NCBI GenBank assembly: GCA_017882025.1
Contig: JADGQG010000120.1
Span: forward strand, 1 to 6,023
Direction of reading: 5' to 3'
DNA: 6,023 nucleotides
Source: Chloroflexota bacterium
GTDB taxonomy: Bacteria; Chloroflexota; Limnocylindria; Limnocylindrales; CSP1-4
Shown: in pieces, positions 1 through 5,876 of the stretch
Position numbering within the stretch: the first letter of the stretch is position 1
Layout of the letters: each line of letters opens with the position of its first letter
Position numbers and translations under genes: made by a program
The notes under the pieces: model-generated
What the model saw: the letters and a program-made list of their open reading frames with translations, nothing else
Database searches by the model: none
What the model was told of the DNA's origin: nothing

Positions 1-2381
1 CGCGGCAGCCGCCAGACGGGGATCGTGAGGCTCCGGTTGGCGTATGCCCGCACCACCTGGCCCACGACCAGCGCGGTGTAGGCGAGCCACCGGCCATGCT
101 CCGGATCGCCGCCCGCGATCACGGCCAGGACCAGCGCCGCCGCCGCGGAGAACCCGCCGGCGAGCGCGATTCGGGCCAGGATCCCGTTCGTCAGGAGCGG
201 CTGGGCGCGCGGCCGGGGTGGGCGTGTCATCGTCCCCGGCTCCTCGCGCTCGCGCTCGAACGCCACCGCCGTGGACGTGTCGATGAAGAGCTCCATCCAG
301 AGGATCTGGATCGGGAGCAGCGCAAGGCTCGCCCCGCTCAGCGTCTGCAAGAGGATGAAGCCCAGGAACGCGACGTGGGTGGAAATCAGGAAGACGAGGC
401 CCTTCTGAACGTTCGCGACGATCCGGCGTCCTTCGCGGAGCGCGAACATGAGCGTGTCGAACGAATCGTCGCCCAGGACGAGGTCGGCGGCCTCCTTGGC
501 GACGGCCGTGCCGCTTCCCATCGCGACCGCCACGTCCGCGTTGTTCAGCGCCGGCGCATCGTTGACGCCGTCGCCGGTCACCGCCACCGTGCGGCCGGCC
601 GCCTGCGCCGCACGGACCAGGCGCAGCTTCTGCTCCGGCAGCGCCCTGGCCACGACATCGAGGCCCGGCAGCTCCCGCGCAAGGCGCTCGTCGTCCCAGC
701 CGGCCAGCTCGTCGCCCGTGATCACGCGATCGCGCGCGATTCCCGCCGCCCGGGCGATCGCCGCCGCGGTCAACGGGTGATCCCCGGTCACGACGAGCGT
801 CTGGATCCCCGCGCCGCGGGCGAGCGCCAGTGCGTCCCGGGTCGCCGGTCGGATGGTGTCGGCGAACCCGAGCAGGGCGCGCGGGATCCAGCCGCCCGGC
901 GCCTCGCGTTCGGAAAGGAGGAGCAGGCGCTCCCCGTCGGCCGCCGCCGAATCCACCACGGCGTTCCACGCGGAGACCGTCGCCGGACTCGGCTCGCCGT
1001 CGAGCGCCAGCACCATCTCGGGCGCCCCAAGGGCCAGCTCGCGCGTGCCCCGGTCGCCGTCGCGGAAGATCACCCGCGAGTAGGGCGTGCCATCGGCCGG
1101 CGGCCAGGCCTCCTCGAGATGGGCCGGGTCGGGCGGCACGGTGATCCCGGCGGCCTCGGCTGCGCGCGAGATCGAACGTGCGAATGAACCTGCGGCCGCG
1201 CCAGCCACGATGACCCAGCTGTCGGCCTCGGCCCGCAGCGCGTCAGCGAGGACCGCGCGCCTGGCGTCCAGCTCCTCGATCGTGCCCGTGAGCGTCCGCA
1301 GCGACGCGACTTCCAGGCGGTTCTGGGTGAGCGTGCCGGTCTTGTCGGTCAGGATGAGGTCGACGGCGCCCAGCGTCTCCTCGGCGTTCAGGCGTCGGAC
1401 CAGCACGCCACGCTTGAGGAGCCGGTACGCGCCCAGCCCCAGCACGACTGCGAGGAGCACCGGCGGTTCCTCCGGGATCGCGGCGATCGCAGCGGAGATC
1501 CCGGCAATGAGCGTCTCGCCCGGCCCCGCGCCGCGCAGGACGCCTGCCAGCGTCGTGGTGGCGATCAGCCCGATGGCGACGACGAGGAGGATCTTCACGA
1601 GGCGGTCCAGCTCCCGCTGGACCGGCGAGCGGCGCTCCGGGCGGCCAGCGAGGCCGCCGGCGATCCGGCCGACCTCGGTCGCCTGCCCGATCGCGATCAC
1701 GATCCCCTCACCGCGTCCGCCGACGACGGAGGTCCCGCTGTACGCGACGGCCCGGCGATCGGTGACGCTGGCGCCGGGGGCGTCCGGCTCGACCCGTGCG
1801 GGCTCCGGGACCGACTCGCCAGTGAGCACGCTCCGGTCCACGAGCAGGCGTTCCGCCCGGACCACGCGGAGGTCCGCCGGCAGCAGGTCGCCCGTTCGCA
1901 GGAGCACGATGTCCCCGGGGACCAACCCGGCGGCCGGGATCTCCTCCACGCCGCCGCCGCGCCGAACGCGTGCGATCGGGGCCGAGGCCGCCCGGAGCGC
2001 CTCGAGGGCACGCTCGCCGCGGAACTCGGTGACGATGTCGGCGCCGACGATCGGGACCAGCCCGACCAGGATGAGGAGCCCATCGCGGACCTCGCCCACG
2101 AGCACGGCAAGCCCGCCCGCGAGCGCCAGCATGAGCACGAACGGCTCGGTGGCGGCATCGCGAAGCATGCCGAGGATCGATTCGCGCTCCACCGCCAGGA
2201 GCTCGTTCGGTCCCGCGTCTGCGGCGCGTCGCTCGACCTCGGCGGCGTCCAGGCCGACAGCGGAGGTGACGCCGAGCTCGGCGGCCACCTCGGCGGACGC
2301 CAGAGCCGCGGCATCGGCGAGGGAGAGCCGCTTGATCGTCACGTCGGTGCCATCATGCCCGCTCCGGGGCCGGCCGTGCAT
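1..2381 (-). CDS. P-type cation-transporting ATPase (HAD superfamily), C-terminus cut by window edge
   Basis: Membrane pump that couples ATP hydrolysis to cation transport through an aspartyl-phosphate intermediate. The minus strand reads openly for 793 codons and leaves the window before a stop. Motifs in order: N-terminal cation-ATPase segment (about residues 30-65, ending GPNEL); M1/M2 (about 80-117); actuator-domain LTGES at 186-190; M3 (about 261-283); M4 with PEEPP at 303-307; phosphorylation site DKTGTLT with Asp346; short nucleotide domain with LGAPE at 451-455; TGDHPLTA hinge; TGDGVNDAP at 602-610 (Asp604, Asp608); M5/M6 with LPIQILWMELFID; then M7 and M8. By comparison with relatives, only about the last two helices are missing. 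The start is ATG at 2379-2381, the first after an in-frame stop at 2397-2399. A GTG at 2340-2342, giving VTIKRL, is an alternative that drops 13 poorly conserved residues; neither start has a clear ribosome site. The family is certain. The ion is not: the layout is P2-like (Ca2+/Mg2+-type), but several transport residues differ, and no heavy-metal-binding domain or CPC motif is present. Confidence 0.95.
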   Translation of the reverse strand, partial: MHGRPRSGHDGTDVTIKRLSLADAAALASAEVAAELGVTSAVGLDAAEVERRAADAGPNELLAVERESILGMLRDAATEPFVLMLALAGGLAVLVGEVRDGLLILVGLVPIVGADIVTEFRGERALEALRAASAPIARVRRGGGVEEIPAAGLVPGDIVLLRTGDLLPADLRVVRAERLLVDRSVLTGESVPEPARVEPDAPGASVTDRRAVAYSGTSVVGGRGEGIVIAIGQATEVGRIAGGLAGRPERRSPVQRELDRLVKILLVVAIGLIATTTLAGVLRGAGPGETLIAGISAAIAAIPEEPPVLLAVVLGLGAYRLLKRGVLVRRLNAEETLGAVDLILTDKTGTLTQNRLEVASLRTLTGTIEELDARRAVLADALRAEADSWVIVAGAAAGSFARSISRAAEAAGITVPPDPAHLEEAWPPADGTPYSRVIFRDGDRGTRELALGAPEMVLALDGEPSPATVSAWNAVVDSAAADGERLLLLSEREAPGGWIPRALLGFADTIRPATRDALALARGAGIQTLVVTGDHPLTAAAIARAAGIARDRVITGDELAGWDDERLARELPGLDVVARALPEQKLRLVRAAQAAGRTVAVTGDGVNDAPALNNADVAVAMGSGTAVAKEAADLVLGDDSFDTLMFALREGRRIVANVQKGLVFLISTHVAFLGFILLQTLSGASLALLPIQILWMELFIDTSTAVAFEREREEPGTMTRPPRPRAQPLLTNGILARIALAGGFSAAAALVLAVIAGGDPEHGRWLAYTALVVGQVVRAYANRSLTIPVWRLP

Positions 2382-2397
2382 GGCCGAGGGCGACGCC

Positions 2398-2403
2398 TAC
2401 ACT
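2398..2403 (+). promoter_or_regulatory. Putative -10 element of the DUF971 gene (leaderless start)
   Basis: TACACT fits the TAnnnT -10 pattern. The ATG at 2410 falls 7 bases after its last base, where transcription would be expected to begin, giving an mRNA with no 5' leader. This agrees with the absence of a ribosome-binding site before that ATG. No -35 hexamer is evident at the usual distance. The call rests on position and pattern only. Confidence 0.4.
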
Positions 2404-2404
2404 A
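2399..2404 (-). promoter_or_regulatory. Putative -10 element of the P-type ATPase gene
   Basis: Read on the minus strand the same bases give TAGTGT, also a TAnnnT hexamer, overlapping the plus-strand -10 by five bases. Transcription would start near 2391-2392, about 10 bases before the ATG at 2381 or about 50 before the GTG at 2342. No convincing -35 is visible; any upstream element would lie inside the DUF971 coding region. Confidence 0.25.
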
Positions 2405-2409
2405 CGAGC

Positions 2410-2811
2410 ATGACTTCGAGCTACCTGCGGGGCGACGATCTGACCGCGCCGGTTCGCATCCATGCCGACCGCGAGGCAGGAACCCTCCGCATCGAGTGGG
2501 TCGACGGACACGTCTCTACCTACGATTTCGTCCGGCTCCGCTGGCTCTGCCCGTGCGCGTACTGCCGGGGCGAGATGGGGCAGCCGGGCTGGCTGGATTC
2601 GAACCCGACGCTCACCGGGGAGCAGACGCGGCTCGTCTCCATGGAGCCGGTCGGTGGGTATGCCGTCGCGCCCACCTGGGGCGATGGCCACCACACGGGC
2701 TACTACACGTTCACGTCGTTACGCACCCATTGCCCGTGTCCCGAGTGCACGGCCGCCCGCGCCGCCGCCGGACACCCCGACGCGGCAGTCCCGAATGGAG
2801 GATCGCGATGA
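2410..2811 (+). CDS. DUF971 (GBBH-like N-terminal domain) protein with two CxCxxC motifs
   Basis: Small 133-residue soluble protein of the DUF971/PF06155 type, the domain that forms the N-terminal zinc module of gamma-butyrobetaine hydroxylase. Stand-alone bacterial versions have no settled function; some lie beside Fe-S carrier (Mrp/ApbC) genes. Family hallmarks visible: a strand with IEWVDGH (28-34), then LRWLCPCAYC (43-52), then VGGYAV (81-86) and WGDGHHTGYY (90-99). In human BBOX1 the zinc ligands are three cysteines of a CxCxxC motif plus a histidine, matching Cys47, Cys49, Cys52 and probably His94 here. Unusually, a second CPCPEC follows at 108-113. No oxygenase domain is attached. The start is ATG at 2410, 6 bases after a -10-like TACACT, which suggests a leaderless mRNA. 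An in-frame ATG at 2380 would add 10 residues, but it lies upstream of that -10 and before the conserved region. The stop overlaps the start of the next gene. Confidence 0.88.
   Translation: MTSSYLRGDDLTAPVRIHADREAGTLRIEWVDGHVSTYDFVRLRWLCPCAYCRGEMGQPGWLDSNPTLTGEQTRLVSMEPVGGYAVAPTWGDGHHTGYYTFTSLRTHCPCPECTAARAAAGHPDAAVPNGGSR
2797..2801 (+). promoter_or_regulatory. Ribosome-binding site of the YbjQ gene
   Basis: GGAGG lies inside the end of the DUF971 coding sequence, 6 bases before the ATG at 2808. It fixes that start and supports coupled translation through the ATGA overlap. Confidence 0.75.
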
Positions 2812-3161
2812 TCGTCGCCACCACGCCGTACATCTCCGGCCACCGCGTCGTCGAGACGAAGGGGATGGTCTTCGGGCTGGTCGTCCGCAGCCGGGGCCTC
2901 GGCGGCAACATCATGGCCGGGCTCCGCTCCATCGGCGGCGGCGAGATCCACGAGTACACGGAGCTGCTGGAGGACACCCGACGCCAGGCGATCGACCGGC
3001 TGGTGCGCAACGCGACGCTCGTCGGGGGCAACGCGGTGATCTCCATGCGCTTCGACAGCTCGGAGATCGCGAACACGATGTCGGAGATCGTCGCCTACGG
3101 GACCGCGGTCCTCGTCGAAGCGGACCCGGCGGTGACGGACCCGACGACGCCGGTCGAGTGA
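2808..3161 (+). CDS. YbjQ/UPF0145 family protein
   Basis: Protein of 117 residues matching the YbjQ (UPF0145, PF01906) family, small proteins that assemble into ring-like oligomers and are sometimes labelled heavy-metal-binding on thin evidence. The match covers the whole protein. An N-terminal TTPYISGHRVVETKGMVFG leads into VVRSRGLGGNIMAGLRSI, followed by GGEIHEYTELLEDTRRQAID (45-64) and the conserved VGGNAVISMRFDSSEI. The last 12 or so residues are a low-complexity Asp/Pro/Thr tail beyond the usual family length of roughly 105. There is no signal peptide, membrane segment or cysteine. The start is firm: GGAGG at 2797-2801 sits 6 bases before the ATG, and ATGA at 2808-2811 overlaps the DUF971 stop, so the two are probably translationally coupled. 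The biochemical role is unknown. Confidence 0.9.
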   Translation: MIVATTPYISGHRVVETKGMVFGLVVRSRGLGGNIMAGLRSIGGGEIHEYTELLEDTRRQAIDRLVRNATLVGGNAVISMRFDSSEIANTMSEIVAYGTAVLVEADPAVTDPTTPVE

Positions 3162-3205
3162 CGCCGGGCGCTGCTCGCGGCGCGCCGCAGCCGGGCCGGC
3201 CGAAC

Positions 3206-3210
3206 GGAAG
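3206..3210 (+). promoter_or_regulatory. Ribosome-binding site of the small membrane protein gene
   Basis: GGAAG with a 6-base spacer to GTG at 3217. It decides in favour of this GTG over the ATG at 3250, which would start inside the first membrane helix. Confidence 0.55.
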
Positions 3211-3216
3211 TCGGGC

Positions 3217-3576
3217 GTGAGCGCGGGCCTCGGCATCGTGCGTGTCCTCATGGCGTTCGCCGGGGCGCTCGGGGTCCTCGTTGGGCTGGTGGTGATCGTG
3301 AGCGGCGGCCCCGGGGCGTTTGCCGGTCTTTGGCTCGTCGTGACCGGCGGGGTCCTCCTGGTCGCTGTCGCCCTGGAGCGGCTCCGCTACCGGAGCGAGC
3401 AGGCGGATCGTGTCGGCGCGCGGCCCGGGCCCGGTGGCGGCGAGACTCTCGACGCGCCCATGGACCAGCGGTTCCGGCGCACGGACGAGTTCTTCGAGGA
3501 CCCGACCAGCCGGCGGCAGATGCGGGTCTGGCTGGACGCGACGACCGGCGAGCGGCGGTACCGCGCCGAGGGATAA
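3217..3576 (+). CDS. Hypothetical two-helix membrane protein with repeated C-terminal motif
   Basis: I do not recognise a named family. The 119-residue product has two adjacent hydrophobic helices, about residues 7-28 and 33-53, split by a short SGGPG turn. A charged linker rich in Arg, Gly and Pro follows (55-82), then a polar C-terminal segment (83-119). That segment begins RFRRTDEFF and contains two similar units about 12 residues apart, DPTSRRQMRVW (95-105) and DATTGERRYRA (107-117), which look like paired beta strands. The positive-inside tendency of the linker suggests that both ends face the cytoplasm. The GTG start at 3217 is supported by GGAAG at 3206-3210 with a 6-base spacer. The next ATG (3250) would remove most of the first helix. 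It lies 55 bp after the YbjQ gene on the same strand and may share its transcript. Codon use matches its neighbours, so it is very likely a real gene. Confidence 0.75.
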   Translation: MSAGLGIVRVLMAFAGALGVLVGLVVIVSGGPGAFAGLWLVVTGGVLLVAVALERLRYRSEQADRVGARPGPGGGETLDAPMDQRFRRTDEFFEDPTSRRQMRVWLDATTGERRYRAEG

Positions 3577-3613
3577 GGTCCGGCAAAGACAGGGCCGAGC
3601 CCACGCGGGGCCG

Positions 3614-3622
3614 TGCTACGAT
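3614..3622 (+). promoter_or_regulatory. Putative extended -10 promoter for ppk1
   Basis: TGCTACGAT matches the extended -10 form TGnTAnnnT, which can act without a good -35; the bases 17 upstream (GCCGAG) indeed do not resemble one. It lies in the only sizeable intergenic gap (3577-3700) and would start transcription near 3629, leaving a leader of about 70 bases before the ppk1 ATG. The surrounding sequence is strongly GC-rich, so this AT-containing patch stands out. I see no Pho-box-like direct repeats. Confidence 0.4.
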
Positions 3623-3700
3623 TTCTGGCCCGCCGATCCGTTCGTGCGCCCCGTTCTCGCTCTCGCCCGTCTCGATCGCCCCTGGAGCCAACCTGTCCGC

Positions 3701-5854
3701 ATGACGACGCTTCGCGTTCGCTCCCCGCGCGCCGGAGGTCGCCGGCGCCCGGCCGTGCTTCCGTACATCAACCGCGAGCTCTCGTGGCTGGACTTCAATG
3801 CCCGCGTCCTCCACGAGGCTCGCGACGAGCGCAACCCGCTTCTGGAGCGCGCGAAGTTCCTGGCGATCTTCGCCTCGAACCTCGATGAGTTCTTCCAGGT
3901 CCGCGTCTCGGGCCTGATGGAACAGGTCGCATCGGCCGGTGGCAAGCGGTCCCCGGACGGCCGCACCGCGGCTGAACAGCTGGCCGCGATCCGCGCCCGC
4001 GTCCACGGGTTGGGCCTCGAGCATGCCCGACTCGTGGCCATGGTGCGCGCGGCACTGGCCGCCGAGGGGGTTGCGGTCGTCGACCACGCGGCGATCCCCG
4101 AGCATCACGCCCGGCTTCGCGAGCGATATCTCGAGGAGATCTTCCCGGTCCTCACGCCACTGGCGGTGGCGCCCGGTCACCCGTTCCCGTACATCAGCAC
4201 GCTCAGCCTGTCGCTGGCCGTCGTGGTCCGCGATCCCGACGGCGGCGAGGAGCGCTTCGCCCGTGTCAAGGTTCCCCAGATCCTCCCGCGCCTCGTGGCC
4301 GTGGACGCCCACGCCTACGTCCCGCTGGAGCAGGTGATCGCCGCGAACCTGGACGTCCTCTTCCCCGGCCTGGAGATCGTGGAGTCGCATCCGTTCCGGG
4401 TCACCCGGGATGCCGACTTCGACATCGAGGAGGACGAGGCCGGGGACCTCGTGTCGGCGATCGAGCAGGAGCTGCGCCGACGGCGCTTTGGCTCGGCCGT
4501 TCGGCTGGAAGTCGAGGACGGGATGCCGGATGGCGTCCGTGACTTCATCCTCGACGGGATCGGCCTGGGACCGGACGACCTGTACGCCGTCCCCGGGATC
4601 CTCGACGCCACCTGCTTCTGGCAGCTGGCGACCCTGGACCTGCCCGAGCTGCGTGACCCGCCGTGGACACCGGTCGTCCCTGCGCGCCTGACCCCACACG
4701 ACGATGGCGAGGGGGCGGATGTCTTCGCGGCGATCCGGCAGGGCGACATCCTGGTCCACCATCCGTACGAATCGTTCGGCGCGTCCGTGGAGCGGTTCAT
4801 CGCCCAGGCCGCGGACGACCCCGACGTGCTGACCATCAAGATGACCCTCTACCGCACCTCGGGCGACTCGCCGATCGTTCGAGACCTGATCCGGGCGGCG
4901 GAGCAGGGCAAGCAGGTAGTCGTCCTCGTGGAGATCAAGGCCCGCTTCGACGAAGAGGCGAACATCGTCTGGGCGCGCAAGCTGGAGCAGGCCGGCGCCC
5001 ACGTGGTCTACGGCCTGGTGGGCCTCAAGACCCACAGCAAGATCTCGCTGGTGGTCCGTCGCGAGGGCTCGGGCCTGCGCCGGTACGTCCACCTGGGGAC
5101 CGGCAACTACAACCCGAAGACCGCCCGCATCTACATCGACCTGGGGTTGCTGACGTGTCGCCCGGAGCTGGGCGCCGATGCGACGGACCTCTTCAACTAC
5201 CTGACCGGCCTGTCGCGCCAGCACCAGTTCCGCCGGCTCCTGGTGGCCCCGGTCTCGCTCCGTCCACGCCTGCGCGAGCTGATCGAGCGCGAGGGTGAGC
5301 ATGCCCGCGCCGGCCGCACGGCCCGAATCGTCGTGAAGTGCAACGCGATCGTGGATCCCGAGCTGATGGAGGCGCTCTACCGGGCGGGCCAGGCCGGCGT
5401 CGAGATCGAGTGCATCATCCGCGGCATCTGCTCGCTCCATCCCGGCATGCCCGGCGTGAGCGACCGGATCCGGGTTCGCTCGATCGTGGGCGAGTTCCTG
5501 GAGCACAGCCGAATCTACGGCTTCCTCAACGGCGGCCGGCAGGAGTGGTACACCGGCTCGGCCGACCTGATGGAGCGCAACCTGGATCGCCGGATCGAGG
5601 CGGTCTTCCCGATCGAGGATCTCGAGGCGCAGGCCCGGCTTGCGGAGATCGTCAAAGTCATGCTCGCCGACGACCGGCGCTCATGGCAGCTCGGGGCAGA
5701 TGCAACCTGGCGCCGCACCGAGGAGATCAACGCCGCGGCCGGGACGATCGACACCTTCGCCACGCTCAAGGAGCGGGCGGAGCGCGCGCTCGTCGTCGCC
5801 CACGAGCCACGCCGACCGACCTCGCCGGTCGGTTCGCTTGATCCGCGCGCCTGA
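3701..5854 (+). CDS. ppk1: Polyphosphate kinase 1 (ATP:polyphosphate phosphotransferase)
   Basis: Reversibly transfers the gamma-phosphate of ATP onto inorganic polyphosphate, via a phosphohistidine intermediate, at the membrane or in polyphosphate granules. The 717-residue product is full length (E. coli PPK is 688). It opens with the N-terminal PPK signature YINRELSWLDFNARVL (about 23-38) and FASNLDEFFQVRV. The two phospholipase-D-like catalytic domains follow: LYRTSGDSP with Arg385; KARFDEE with Arg415; LKTHSK with His445, matching the phosphorylated His435 of E. coli; YVHLGTGNYN with His464 (E. coli His454); RGICSLHPGMPGVSD; and LEHSRIY with His602 (E. coli His592). Spacing between these residues is the same as in the E. 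coli enzyme. The C-terminal tail after SADLMERNLDRRIE is slightly longer than in E. coli. ATG at 3701 is preferred; GGAG lies 13 bases upstream, a weak site. An in-frame GTG at 3644 would add 19 residues without a ribosome site. An extended -10 promoter precedes it, and a CYTH gene follows after 22 bp. Confidence 0.98.
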   Translation: MTTLRVRSPRAGGRRRPAVLPYINRELSWLDFNARVLHEARDERNPLLERAKFLAIFASNLDEFFQVRVSGLMEQVASAGGKRSPDGRTAAEQLAAIRARVHGLGLEHARLVAMVRAALAAEGVAVVDHAAIPEHHARLRERYLEEIFPVLTPLAVAPGHPFPYISTLSLSLAVVVRDPDGGEERFARVKVPQILPRLVAVDAHAYVPLEQVIAANLDVLFPGLEIVESHPFRVTRDADFDIEEDEAGDLVSAIEQELRRRRFGSAVRLEVEDGMPDGVRDFILDGIGLGPDDLYAVPGILDATCFWQLATLDLPELRDPPWTPVVPARLTPHDDGEGADVFAAIRQGDILVHHPYESFGASVERFIAQAADDPDVLTIKMTLYRTSGDSPIVRDLIRAAEQGKQVVVLVEIKARFDEEANIVWARKLEQAGAHVVYGLVGLKTHSKISLVVRREGSGLRRYVHLGTGNYNPKTARIYIDLGLLTCRPELGADATDLFNYLTGLSRQHQFRRLLVAPVSLRPRLRELIEREGEHARAGRTARIVVKCNAIVDPELMEALYRAGQAGVEIECIIRGICSLHPGMPGVSDRIRVRSIVGEFLEHSRIYGFLNGGRQEWYTGSADLMERNLDRRIEAVFPIEDLEAQARLAEIVKVMLADDRRSWQLGADATWRRTEEINAAAGTIDTFATLKERAERALVVAHEPRRPTSPVGSLDPRA

Positions 5855-5861
5855 CCGCGCC

Positions 5862-5867
5862 GAGGAG
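5862..5867 (+). promoter_or_regulatory. Ribosome-binding site of the CYTH gene
   Basis: GAGGAG in the 22-bp gap after the ppk1 stop, 9 bases before GTG at 5877. It supports the GTG as the start and independent initiation on a shared mRNA with ppk1. Confidence 0.6.
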
Positions 5868-5876
5868 CAGCGCGAC

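Noticed and set aside
96..1187. Plus-strand open frame of 363 codons
   Set aside because: Antisense shadow of the ATPase C-terminal half, Arg-rich with no domain. The minus strand there encodes TGDGVNDAP and the membrane helices.
1087..2409. Plus-strand open frame running into the DUF971 gene, implying a much longer protein
   Set aside because: This part lies opposite the ATPase, whose motifs are unmistakable, and translates to Ser/Arg/Thr/Pro-rich low-complexity sequence. Only the part from 2410 has family homology.
2355..2807. Upstream in-frame extension of the YbjQ gene
   Set aside because: It overlaps the DUF971 gene completely. The GGAGG and ATGA overlap fix the start at 2808, where family homology begins.
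3164..3194. GC-rich inverted repeat (CCGG and CTGC arms, 3-base bulge) between the YbjQ and membrane-protein genes
   Set aside because: The stem is only 8 pairs, interrupted, with a 12-base loop and no T-run after it. Such repeats are common by chance at this GC content, so it is not called a terminator.
3410..3700. Upstream in-frame extension of ppk1 overlapping the small membrane protein gene
   Set aside because: PPK homology begins near YINREL, a little after the ATG at 3701. The extension crosses another gene's coding region and the predicted promoter.
3248..5506. Open frame of 752 codons on the minus strand, antisense to ppk1
   Set aside because: It mirrors a textbook PPK1 with all catalytic residues in place. 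Its translation is rich in Arg, Asp, Gly and Ala with no recognisable domain, as expected opposite high-GC3 coding sequence.
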